Origin: Anarhynchus alexandrinus
Taxonomy: Eukaryota; Chordata; Aves; Charadriiformes; Charadriidae
DNA: 64,000 nt
Assembly: GCA_008711295.1 (NCBI GenBank)
Contig: VUYV01000147.1
Span: 253,831-317,830, forward strand
Reading direction: 5' to 3'
A model generated the notes under the pieces. That model ran no database searches. It saw only the letters and a program-made list of their open reading frames with translations, and was not told the origin of the DNA. The position numbers were made by a program, and so were the translations under genes. How positions within the stretch are numbered: the first letter of the stretch is position 1; every line of letters starts with the position of its first letter. Shown here one piece after another: positions 26,281 through 37,932 of the stretch.

Positions 26281-26478
26281 ACCAGCTAGCTATGCTGTGC
26301 TTGATGCACCCCAGGACACGGTTGCCCCTTTTGACTGACAGATCACACTGTTGACTCATATTCAACTTGCCATCAACCCAGACCCCAAGATCTCTTTCCA
26401 TGGGCTGCTCTCCAGCCTCTTGTTCTCCAATTTGTACGTATAAGCAGGATTAACCCATCCCAGATGCAGAATCTGGCA
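26281..26478. repeat. Left copy of a 198-base direct repeat abutting a gap
   Basis: Starts ACCAGCTAGCTATGCTG and ends AGATGCAGAATCTGGCA directly before the N. It matches 26480-26677 with no indel and four visible base differences. It lies inside the CR1 and is most simply an unmerged contig end. Confidence 0.95.
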
Positions 26479-26479
26479 N
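26479..26479. other. Assembly gap (single N)
   Basis: A single N sits exactly between the two copies of the 198-base direct repeat, as expected when two overlapping contigs are joined without collapsing the overlap. Confidence 0.95.
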
Positions 26480-26677
26480 ACCAGCTAGCTATGCTGTGCT
26501 TGATGCACCCCAGGACATGGTTGCCCCTTTTGACTGACAGAGCACACTGTTGACTCATATTCAACTTGCCATCAACCCAGACCCCAAGATCTCTTTCCAT
26601 GGGCTGCTCTCCAGTCTCTTGTTCTCCAATTTGTATGTATAAGCAGGATTAACCCATCCCAGATGCAGAATCTGGCA
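26480..26677. repeat. Right copy of the 198-base direct repeat
   Basis: Begins directly after the N with the same ACCAGCTAGCTATGCTG and ends at the same internal point of the CR1 as the left copy, after which CR1 sequence continues normally (CTTGCTCTTGTTA). Confidence 0.95.
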
Positions 26678-26809
26678 CTTGCTCTTGTTAAAAAATTCAT
26701 ACAGGTGGTGATTGCCCAGCTCTCTAGTCTGTCCATATCTCTTTGTAAGGCCTCTATGCCCTCAAGGGAGTCCACAGCTCCTCCTAGTCTGTATCATCAA
26801 CAAACTTCA

Positions 26810-26889
26810 GCATGGGATGTTTATCTACATAGGACCAATGCAACTACATTCAGCCTTGACTGTAACAACATGAAAATACTTTTTTTTTT
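26810..26889. repeat. Left copy of a second gap-flanking repeat
   Basis: GCATGGGATGTTTATCTACA through GTAACAACATGAAAATAC and a T run, ending at the N. It lacks 16 bases present in the right copy. Confidence 0.9.
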
Positions 26890-26890
26890 N
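26890..26890. other. Assembly gap (single N)
   Basis: A single N following a T run. The sequence on both sides is the same locus repeated, so no unique sequence need be missing. Confidence 0.93.
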
Positions 26891-26894
26891 ATCG

Positions 26895-26989
26895 GCATGG
26901 GATGTTTATCTACATAGCATCCAAACCTGTTAGGACCAATGCAACTACGTTCAGCCTTGACTGTAACAACACGAAAAGACTTTTTTTTT
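26895..26989. repeat. Right copy of the second gap-flanking repeat
   Basis: Repeats 26810-26889 with a few substitutions, one T fewer in the run, and a 16-base insertion (GCATCCAAACCTGTTA) after CTACATA. Confidence 0.9.
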
Positions 26990-29900
26990 CCTTAGACACA
27001 CCTTTTACAGCATTTTTGTTTTGCCTGTGGTTAAGGCTACACACCGGTTTATAACTGCAAGAGGAACACAGAAAATTTAGATGACTAAAATACTGCAAGA
27101 AGTACCCAGACTTGCTTTCAGCTTTAGACAAACATTTTAAAAGAGTAACTTTTGCAGAATTTTACCATTTCTGTTTCAAGTTCAGACTAAGTACAAGGAT
27201 TCAAGAATGTAAAAATAATGGGAAAACAAAGATTGTGTGGTTTCAGGCAACCTATAAAAAATATCTACCAAGACAGGTTTTACTTTTTCCCAACTACATA
27301 ACCTTTACCTTAGTAAATGAAAATCCAACACGGGGAATTGATAGATCATACAGAAAAAGAAAAAAAAAAAGAAAGGAAAGGTTCTGATTTAAAATAAATG
27401 CATATAGAAAAGCAGTCAACAACGGAAATTTTGACCAAAAATCTGTTATAAAGGAGTAGACAAACAGATAATAGTTTAGAGAAAGCAACCAGAATGGATT
27501 AGAGACTTCTAAAATATAACCAACAGGAAACACTAGAGGAAAGGGTTGGGTTTGACTAGTCCAGAAAAGAGAATGCTAAGAGGGAAAAGGAAAATAGTTT
27601 ACTAAAACATAAAAGAGTGGAAAAATGAAATGGCCATTTTTATTTTCCTGTGGCAACTGCAGGGGAGGCATGAAGATTCAGCTTGAGTATACAGAAAGCC
27701 TTCTGACTGTAAGGATGGTCAAAACAGTATCAAGCTACTTGAAAATGCTATTGAATTCCTTCATTAAATGTTTAACAGCAGTTCAAACATGTCAGAGATA
27801 CTCCAGGTATGATGCCTAAGAGTTGGAATGGGACTAAGAAGTCTCTTGAGGTCTCTGCTAGCCACAGCAGTCTGAGTTTCACGGCTGCAACTGCAAAGAT
27901 TTGCATATCACAAACAGGACTGCACATTGAAGTCAAGGTCCCAAAAAGACACTTATCGGAGACGGTACCTGGTAGTTCAGAATATATATTTACCTTGTGA
28001 GCTGTATAATACCAATGTAGATTAGAAAAAAGATATATATAAACCAGAAAGTACTACTTCCTTCTGCCATTGTTTGTAAAGGTAATTTCCTTCCTCTGTA
28101 TATTTAAAGTACAAGTTCACTCACAGGCAAAAGAATTCAGAGGTCAATCTATGTGCTGCAGGAACAATTATGTCTCATCTACTGCAAAAAGTACTTTTCA
28201 CTGAATTTTGAATACAAGGGCACCTATGAGATCCCTTCATTTTGATGTTGTTCTCTGTATCACCCAAAGATTCGGAGTTCTGCCTCAAGGATTGTCATCC
28301 GAGGCCATATCAGCGCCAAAAAGAACAGAGCATAAAAGTTCGCCTTGCTGGTGACAAAGGCATGCATTGTCAAGACAAGAACTGACTAAAAACGTCAAGG
28401 AAGTTCCACAGAATTTACTTTATCTCTCCCACCTGTTTTTAGATTAATACATCAAATATTTCTTCCCAGCTCAGGAGGCAGAATCTACGTGCTCAAGAAA
28501 AGTCAGTCTCCCCAAGAAATTAAAGTATAGGAGAGAGAAATCACAGCTATCTTAATTCTAATCCACCAAGTTTCTGACAGATATTTATTTCGCTTGTTCA
28601 CGGTTAACTACTTCTACTATGATGTTACATGTTGTTAAAGGATATAACCAGAGAGCAGACAAGACTGGTTACGACATCCTGACAGTTGCATTCTGGGTCA
28701 GCCAAAGCCCTCTGAAGCAGGAGAGACAGCTCCTTTCCTGGGATCAAATGGCCTGGCTCAACAGGAAGAAAGCTGGAGGGCAGGAGGAAGCTCAGTACTA
28801 CCTTGTGTAAAGCGTGCTTTGTTGTTGAGCCTGTCACACTAAAATCCCTTTCAAATCAAGACAAGTAATAGTAAACCACAAATATTTACAGCACTGAAAA
28901 CAAACAGCATTGCTACAAATATCTGCAAAGCCATAGATGAGGAAAGCTTGCATCTCTTTGTATGGAAATCAAATTCTAGAAGTCTTTCTCTTCCTCCACT
29001 GAGTCAGTCTGCTGTCAATGCTTTTCTGAGGCAAGCTGTCAGGATCTCTCCTGCTAGTGTCATTGGAGAGTACCTCTTTCTTATACAGCTTTCATAACCC
29101 ATCTTATTCTTGAATCATTTGGTGATTCACACTCTCCCTCTCCGATGCCTCTTGTAACTCTGCCTGCAAAGTTTTAGCACTTACTCCACTACACTAGAGG
29201 CTGCCTCATTTCTTCTGAAAAGCATCTGCCAAATGTAACTTCAGAAAATCAGGAGCTACCTCCACTAAACAGGGTGCTGTTTACAATCCCTTATCTCACT
29301 GAGCAGTAAAATGCTCTTCTGTCAGCTAGGAAGAGACCAGATTGTGATTAAAGCATCTAAATATAGGTGCCTGTTTATGAATTAGATGAGCATGACCCTC
29401 CTGAGTAGAAGCCAGAGGGAATATACTGGGGCATCTGATATGGCACTATGTGGCTACATGTAGACAACTGAAAGAAGTCCTTTGTACAGTCAAAGGAATC
29501 TAGAAAGTGGCTGGTCTGTGGTTTCCCCACCGATGGACGACTTTCAAATAACTTCACTTTGTACTTATATTTTAAAAATAACTTGGAAGACATAAAATAC
29601 ATTTCACAAATGAATAAAGTATTGCACAGTAAGTGTATTATTGAAATAAGACACATGCACCTTGCTCATATGTTTAGTAGTAAAATCTATATCAGAATGG
29701 ATTTAGCTCAGAGAGGCTTTGATCTCAGACCGAATCCAAGAGAACATGACACCTTCAAAAGCAAAAATATATTACTGCATTAAACTAGATTTAGACCAAT
29801 ATTCATGCAACACCAGACTTTAGAAATCAGCAAAATAAAAGGCATCAGCAAATATCAAGGAGTTGGACAATCTTTTCCCTCTTCATTGTTAGTGGTTCTC

Positions 29901-32900
29901 GCAAAGATATAGTTGCTGACACGTTGTATTAGAGAGACAAGCATTACAGAGAGTTAGTAATTTTATCAGACCAACAGAGCTGCAACACAGCTCTAGAAAG
30001 GTGACATGCTTTTGGAAACATGAACCCTGCTTGCTGTTACATTATTGTGTACATAGACATTCAATTAGACTATACCAAGAGAATAAATGCTACCATAAAA
30101 AAAAAAAAAAACTTACAAATATGAACGGGCAGAATATTTCAATGGAGAAAGCTAGTTCACATATTGCTGAATAGAAAACCAAGAAGGAGTCTCATAGCAA
30201 GCTGCTGATGGTAACGCAAGGTTCTAAGAGATGATAATGTTCTCTTATTCCAGAAGACATCCCCAAAACAAACAAAACCATCATTTGTTTCCTGATACAC
30301 CTGTGAACGTTCTTTTCATTGCTGTCATGGTTATGAGAAATGATACAGATGATCACTCAGTCTTCCAGTGGCTCTGGCATATTCTCGGTGGTAATATCTA
30401 CCACTACATACAGTGCTTGAAGGTAATGAAATCATACTATATACAGTTTAACATTTGCTGCTAGCCTTCTTGAATTTCCATGAAATAATGCTGCAATAAA
30501 ATGTTGAAGCTCATTTGGACTCTTTCACCTTCACAAACTCTCTATGTACGTGTTTATTTTATTCAGCAAATCTAGAGATACCTGCCACCAGAACATCACG
30601 ACTAACTATGTGAAGGAAATCTTTTAAAAAAATAAGATTGTTCCCAGTTTATTAGTGGTGACCAATTTAGTCCGCAATTGATTGGCACCTACGCAGTTGT
30701 GATATGATTTGACAAGGTGCTGAACAGACAATGTACCATCTTAACCGATGGCTAAGTGTATATGTGTTCTTCTAGCCGGCCCCCCCAGTGCAGAAGGGAA
30801 TGGACAAAGGGCTGCTTCTCCTAACTTAATTTACCTATGTTGAAGGAAATACTCCATTGTTAATACAGCTCTCATCTGGATTATTATCTTCTTTACGGTA
30901 AAGCGCCAACTAAATTTATGACATTTAATTGGGCTTTGCTGATCCAGTCTTCATGCTGGTTATAGAGTGAGAGAAGGCAGGGACTAGAAAAGAATTCTGA
31001 TAGAACCATCACCAAGAAAACGTCAAACTTTCATTCATTTAGTAATAGCTCTCAGTAAAGATTGCATGTTTTAGTTCTACTCAAGATTCAATTAGAGATT
31101 AAATAGACTCTCCTCTCTTAGACAGACTTGAATTTAGATAGGATATAAAAACTCTTCTGAAGCATTATAGTAATATTTCAGATAAAGCAGGAAGCAGAAT
31201 AATCATGTTCCGTTTGAATGACAGTATGGTTCTGGCTAGCTTTAAAAATATACCAGAATTTTCTTCATATTTTTCCCCTGAAAGAATGGGCTCTCTCCTG
31301 CAACTCTACCACCTAGAGTTCCTCCATCTCTATCCCAGCTACTTCAGAATCCTACAGTGGCCCTGCTTAAGCACACTCAAAATTCTTCTACATAAATGGT
31401 ATAAATCAATGCTACATTCTACTTAAATTCACTTATTCAGAATACTGCTCCAGAGAAGTTAACAGAACAAAGATGGAATAACCTTATTTAAAGTAACTGA
31501 CTACTATATCACTTGGTTCAGTTGCTTTCTGTCAGTGTTTTTCTACAACACAGAACCACTCAAAGGGGAAAATGAGCATTTCAAACCATTCACTGTCAAC
31601 TCCAGTTTCTTGAAACAGACCACACCGACAATCAAGTCACACTATAAGAAGATTTCCAGTCATTCTTTTCTGGAATCTTATCAAGAATGTTACGATACAG
31701 CCTCTTTAATTTTTAGTATTTCCTCTGCTGATCCTAGTTAAAGTCAGAGTTGAGTCAAGGATGGAGGAGTTTTATTCAATGCAGGCACTTATTTGATCAC
31801 AAAATGTTCTCCAGTGTCTAGGCTATATGCTAAGAAATCAAAGAGCAATATATAAAGCATACCAGTGAGAAAACATTTATTTGCTCTATCTCAAATGACA
31901 TTTATGGAAAACTAAAAAAAAAAATCCTTATAAAACCTCATTGTGTAAAACCTCCTTCCTTCATACATTGGACACCTAAACAATAAATCTGATTATTTTA
32001 AAGTTTCCCAGCAATGAAAAGAACTGTCAAATCCATGGCTTTAATTTGTTTCCCCAAGTGAAAGTTTTCTGATTAAGAGGCAGATAACACCTGTCCACAG
32101 AGCATGCAGAGCTGATAAGTAGCAACCAAAACGCTGCCAAATTGTGCTTCATATGTACCTTGACCATGTCTCTTATATTTTATATTGATATTTGAGCAAT
32201 TGGGATCCCTTCCAGAACACATATTAGTCTCAGCTATAGCAAAGTCTTTCTGTATACTGCATCTATCACTAGGCAGGAAAAAGAATATCCCGGCACCTAT
32301 CAGAGAATTATCATACGTTCAGATTCAAACACAACTAAAACATGAGTGAAGAAAGAACATCAAAAGGGGAAGGCATTATATTCTAGTAAGTATCTCCTTA
32401 ATCACCCCTTGCAAGTATCCCTTGGTTTTGCTGGAATACCAGTAAATCAAGTGTAATCAGACAATCTATAGCTTTTTGATTTTTGGTCCTAGTGCTTTTT
32501 CCTTTTTGCTCTCAAAGAAGCAAGGCTTACGTCTTGTAAAGTGGTTGATAACTCTTGCCATTCTGAGTATGACAATCTGACGCTTATTTCCAGTCCCTCC
32601 ATATTTAAAATAGTTTGTCACACATAATGAAGACCAATAAAAATCTTACACAAGCCTTTTAATTCAACTTATCTGCTATAAGAAACATTTAAATGGAAAA
32701 TATTAAAGAATTCAATAAGAAACTTCTTGTTTGTGGATCTTCTAAATTACACCTATAAACTCAGCCCAGTCTCACTGTTACTGAGATATGGTATTAACAT
32801 TACCATTTTGAACCCTGGTTCTCTTCCTTCTTGGATGAACCAGACTGCATTATTTGGAAGCAAAGAAAAATTATATGTCTAAATAAAATGCAACAATTCA

Positions 32901-34109
32901 TTGTGTTTAATACATACTGTTGCAACATTTGATGATATCATGGAACTCTAAAATGAAAAATAGAATAAATCTCAGTGCCTAAGGAAGATGGGAACAGAAG
33001 GATATCAGCTCTCCAGTGAGCCCTGTGCTGCCACTCCTACTTATGTTGAGTACTTGCTCTTTCTGAGCTTAACACTGAAAAACTGAATAGAATCAGTGAC
33101 TGACTACAAAATTTGCACAGTAAGATCATATGCTGTTTCCAGAAATGTGTTTATGAATGTAGATGTTTACTCTACAAATTCTCAAATCTCTACCATCATG
33201 CCCAGCTGTCATTTCCTCTCACTGGAGAAGAGAAACAGAACTGTCTAGCCAACCATTCCTGAGGTCTAAAATCCACTTTGCTAATGATAAGCCTTTACAA
33301 AATTTAGAATATATGATTACTTTGGTATAGTTACTTAACCATAGTAGCCATAGCACATAACGTTAGTATAGTAACTCACTTTCTTCTTTCTTCTTTGCTT
33401 TCTGTATGATCAAAGTCATACGGAGTTTGACTGTGCCTTCCCAAACACTGTTCCCCAAGCTGCTGTAGCTAGATAAAGGATTCAAAAATATAAAGTAGGC
33501 TATATATTCTTCCAGTAGTGACATGGTGACTGTAATTCATGTAGTTACTGTCCATGCTGTGGTGGCAAGTAAATCTGAGTCTTTGGAAGTCTCCCAGTCT
33601 GGCAAAAACATGCCAGAAGCTGTGACACTGTAGCATAATATGTCAGGGGATATTTTAAAAAAAAAAACTCATATGGTATCAAAATTGCAGATGTTTTTCA
33701 CTGACAGAATACAGTTAAACTGCAGAGTGGAAAAAAAACAGCTAATACAAACTCACCAGCTGCTGACTAGTTTTTTTGCAGCAGCTGCTCTGATCTTTAT
33801 AAGCACCAATTTAGCAGGGCCAGAGTAGCTGAAGGGTGTAGGTCTGGATAAAAATACCACTTTTTCTTTAACTGTGAAGATGTTTCAGACTACTAGTGAT
33901 ATTGAAATCAAACTCACTATTTAAGCATCGACTCTGAGACATGTTTCTAAATAACATATCCTCATCAAACACTTCTAAATAAAAACTCTTTACTGTTGGT
34001 CTTGTAGCTGTCAACAAACTCATAATTGAAAGTAATTCTTAATTTTACATACTGATTAAATGTGCATCTCCGAGTTCCATGATCTTTGGTTCCAAAGGGA
34101 CAAACCATA

Positions 34110-36137
34110 ATTACAGTGGACAGTAGAAGAGGAGGAAGTCAGACAAAAATGCCAGGAGGCCTGCATGGATGAACAAGGAGCTCTTGGACAAACTCAAACA
34201 CAAAAAAGAGGCCTCCAGAGGGTGGAAGCAAGGACAGGTAGCCTGGGAGGAATACAGAGAAATTGTCTGAGCAGCCAGGGACCAGATTAGGAAAGTTAAA
34301 GCCCAGATAAAATTAAATCTGGCTAGGGATGTCACGAGCAACAAGAAAAGCTTCTACAGGTATGTCAGTGATAAAAGGAAGACTAGGGAAAATGCGGGCC
34401 CTCTCTGGGAGGAAACAGGAGACCTGGCTACCCGGGATATGGAGAAGGTTGAGGTACTCAACAATTTTTTTGCCTTCTCAGTCTTCACTGGCAAGTGCTC
34501 TAGCCACACCGCCCAAGTCACAGAAGACAAAGGCAGGGACTGGGAGAATGAAGTACTGCCCAATGTAGGAGAAGATCAGGTTTGAGACCATCTGAGGAAC
34601 TTGGCAGTGCACAAATCCATGGGACCTGATGAGATTCATCTGAAGGTCCTGAGGGAAGTGGTGGATGAAGTTGCTAAGCCACTATCCATCATATCTGAGA
34701 AGTTGTGGCAGCCTGGTGAAGTTCCCACTGACTGCAAAAAGGGAAACATAACCTGCATTTTTAAAAAGGGAAAAAAGGAAGACGCAGGGAACTTCAGGCC
34801 CGTTAATCTCACCTCTCTGCCCGGCAAGATCATGGAGCAGATTCTCCTGGAAACTCTGCTAAGGCACATGGAAAATAAGGAGGCGAGTGGTGACAGCCAA
34901 CACGGCTTCACTAAGGGCAAATCACGCCTGACAAATGTGGTGGCCTTATATGACGAGGTTACAGTGTTGGTGGATAAGGGAAGAGCAACTGACATCATCT
35001 ACCTGGTCTTGTGCAAAGCATTTGACACTGTCCAGCATGACATCCTTGTCACTGAATTGGAGAGACATGGACTTGACAGATGGACCAATCAGTAGATAAG
35101 GAATTGGCTGGAAGGCTGCACTCAAAGAGTTGCAGTCAGTGGCTCAATGTCCAAGCGGCAAGCAGTAATGAGTGGCATCCCTCAGGGGTCGGTATTGGGA
35201 CCCGTGCTGTTTAACATCTTTGTTGGTGACATGGGCAGGGGGATTGAGTGCACCCTCAACAAGTTTACTGACAACACCACACTATGTGGTGTGGATGACA
35301 CTCTGGAGGGAAGGGATGCCAGTCAGAGGGACCTGGACAGGCTTGAGAGGTGGGCCCGTGTGAACCTCATGAAGCTCAACAAGGCCAAGTGCACGGTTCT
35401 GCATGTGGGTCGGGGCAATCCCAAGCCCAAATAGCGGCTGGGCAGAGAATGGATTGAGAGGAGCCCTGAGGAGAAGCACTTCGGGGTGTTGGTGCATAAG
35501 AAGCAGCTCAAAATGACCCGGCAATCCAAAGCCAGCTGTATCCTGGGCTGCATCAAAAGAAGCATGGCCAGTGGGTCGAGGTAGGTGATTCAGCCCCTCT
35601 ACTCCGCTCTGGTGAAACCCCACCTGGAGTACTGTGTCCTGCTCTGGAGCCCCAAACATAAGAAGAACATGGACCTCTTGGAGTGAGTCCAGAGGAGGGC
35701 CACAAAGATGATCCGAGGGCTGGAGCACCTCTCCTATGAAGACAGGCTGAGAGAGTTGGGGTTTCTCAGCCTGGAGAAGGCTCTAGGGAGACCTTCTTGA
35801 AGCCTTCTAGTACCTAGAGGGGGCCTCCAGGAAAGCTGGGAAGGGACTCTTTATCAGGGAGTGTAGTGATAGGGCAAGGGGTAATGGTTTTAAACTGAAA
35901 GAAGATAGATTTAGATTAGATGTTAGGAAGAAATTTTTGCTGTGAGGGTGGTGAGGCACTGGAATAGGTTGCTGAGAGAAGTTGGAGATGCCCCATCCCC
36001 GGCATTGTTCAAGGCCAGGTTTGATGGGGCTTTAAGTAACTTGGTCTAGTGGAAGGTGTCCCTGTCCATGGCAAGGGTTTTGGAACTAGATGATCTTTAA
36101 GGTCCCTTCCAATTCTAACCATTCTATGATTCTATGA
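34110..36137 (+). mobile_element. CR1 LINE, 2 kb copy with most of the reverse transcriptase
   Basis: The longest CR1 here. It begins in the ORF2 linker after the endonuclease, continues through the reverse transcriptase (34601-35434) and ends in the 3' UTR with ATTCTATGATTCTATGA at 36121-36137. Visible protein landmarks are [62 protein letters not shown] (motif A Asp kept), [17 protein letters not shown] and [11 protein letters not shown], where the FADD box should be. A TGG-to-TAG change at about 35093-35095 stops the frame after the DRWTNQ stretch; another stop follows GRGNPKPK and more lie beyond. The endonuclease is missing through 5' truncation. It is inactive. It forms an inverted pair with 23055-24145. 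Confidence 0.95.
34601..35095 (+). pseudogene. CR1 ORF2 reverse transcriptase fragment (dead)
   Basis: An open frame of 164 codons covering the fingers and first palm motif of the CR1 reverse transcriptase. The family copies RNA into DNA at a nicked target. Motif A (AFDTV) keeps its Asp. The frame is closed by TAG where the copy at 23-24 kb has TGG in the same RNWL context, so the stop arose in this copy. The frame resumes at 35147-35434 with [11 protein letters not shown] and the altered FTDN box, then stops again. The endonuclease domain is absent. Confidence 0.9.
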
Positions 36138-37917
36138 CAGACATATCAATAAATGCCTTCCTATAACATTAGAATGAAATACTAACTAGAACATTTATGT
36201 CAACATTCAATTCGATTAAGACAGAAGAGCTGACCCTTACCCTCCCATCAGTGGCTGTACTCCTTCATGAATAGTTTAACAAGAAAAAGAATTTGAATAA
36301 TTTTGCAAAACTAAAAAAGCTTATATTTCTATGGCAACAAAATCCCAGCATGCAAGGATTATTAAAAACAGAAATGCAGGAATATAAAACAAGAGCAACT
36401 GTTCACATCCAAATTAAAAGCTTTTTCTAGTAAAAATATTTCCCTCAGCTTTGCTATTGCATTTCGGGGTAATCAATATTTGCAACCAATATTGTTGAGG
36501 ACATCCCACTGTGTGATGATCTTAAAACCAAAATCTATGAATACTTCCTAAAGTGTTGACTTGCTACTGAAAAATCTTAAACAGTGTAAGTAGCAACAAG
36601 AAGCAGTTAAATCCTATTTCTTTGTTAGTACAGTGTTAGACTGCAAGTATTCTTGATCTTAGGCTTTCTTTGTTTCCGTGTTTGTAAAGCACCAAACAAA
36701 ATAGCTCAGGAATGTTATTTCTAGACTTTGTCACAACAGAAAATGAAAAAAACCCTTAACTTCCAGCCAGCCAAAAGTGTTTTTCCTACCTCCTTCTATT
36801 TAACTGTTTTGCAACATTACTATGGACAATATTGTACAACAATGATGGCTGCACAAGTAATTCAAAGCAAAGGATGACATAACTAGCACTTTGGGATCCT
36901 TTAGGAAATTGAAACATGTCATAATGTTACAAGCGTGAAAGAGTTGTGTAACTGCAGTATCTGTTGTGCAAAATTATTCTGACTGAAATTATATACAGTT
37001 TTTAATATCTGTCAGTGTTTTTAACTTTTGAAGTGGGAGATTTTGAATGAAATAGCATGTAAATACCTCAGTATTTTGAAGACAATTCCTTCTTTTCTAA
37101 CAAAAATGCAAGGATATGTGAAGCCTAAATCTCTGCTTTTCAGAGGTGGCTTAGCATTTGATATAATAAACGCAACAGTAATACATTCTTATTTAGTATT
37201 TTACTGCATATCATGGAGACCTCTGAGGATCACCTATCAAAAAAAGCAATAAAAATAAACATTTGAGTATTAAACGAAGATATAGATCTGTATACACATC
37301 TCTGTACTATAATTCACTGACACTAATAATAAAAAAATAACAAAACCAAAACTCCTTCCATTTTGATTTCATATTTCAGAGCAGGGGAAAACAAAGCAGT
37401 GAATCAGAACTCCTGTGATTTTTCCTCTATTTGCAGTCAGCATAAACCATGTTTTGAATTACTTAGCCTCTGGAGCCAATGCTTTCTCATGATTAAATTC
37501 ATGGCCGCTTTCCTGGCTTCTTAGTTTTTCAGCCTTTCTCCCACTAACCTTATTCATGACAAGCTAACATAGTTTTGAAAATACCTATGTTTCCTTTTCG
37601 AGAAAGAAACTTGTGTTTGATGTTAGTTGAAATGCATGCTAGTTAATAGTAACTAAATATATGTATGTATTACACAGAACCTGAATTTTTCTCCAGGAAC
37701 AAAGATTTTTCAGAGCAGTATAGACAGCACTTAATTAATAACTATGCTTTAAGTCAGATTTTTTAAAAAAAAACCTGAGTGTAGATAAAATGTGTCATTC
37801 CATTCTTTATTGTACCCAAGAAACCAATTCTGCCCTTGTTATCACCATCATGGTAATCCACAGATGATTCTTACTTGAGGCAATGCACTCATATATGCGA
37901 ACACAGCATGTGCACAG

Positions 37918-37932
37918 ACACACACACACACA
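37918..37932. repeat. (CA)n microsatellite
   Basis: A short AC dinucleotide run followed by an alternating purine-pyrimidine stretch (ATATGTATATATGCATATGC). Confidence 0.85.

Larger units (their letters stand above)
25720..26815 (-). mobile_element. CR1 LINE of a second subfamily, interrupted by an assembly gap
   Basis: The + strand starts CATAGAATCATAGAATATCT followed by the AGTTGGAAGGGACCC 3' UTR motif in reverse. Read on the minus strand from about 26815 it shows KFVDDTD (the reverse transcriptase FADD box region), then SLEGIEALQRDMDRLESWA, MERDLGVWVDGKLNMSQQC, REVIVPLYTALVRPHLEYS and [16 protein letters not shown]. This order is the thumb and C-terminal part of CR1 ORF2. Stops and frameshifts make it inactive. 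It differs from the copies at 23 and 35 kb in both 3' UTR and protein, so it is another subfamily. A single N at 26479 and a 198-base duplication interrupt it, so its true length is about 200 bases shorter than it appears. Confidence 0.92.

Noticed and set aside
26281..26989. Closely spaced direct repeats that could be read as a tandem array or CRISPR-like structure.
   Set aside because: Each pair is centred on a single N, and repeat length and context fit duplicated contig ends. Vertebrate DNA would not carry a CRISPR array.
29880..30010. Segment that vaguely resembles old amniote interspersed repeats (ATTTTATCAGACCAACAGAG).
   Set aside because: Too short and diverged for me to name a family; left out of the feature list.
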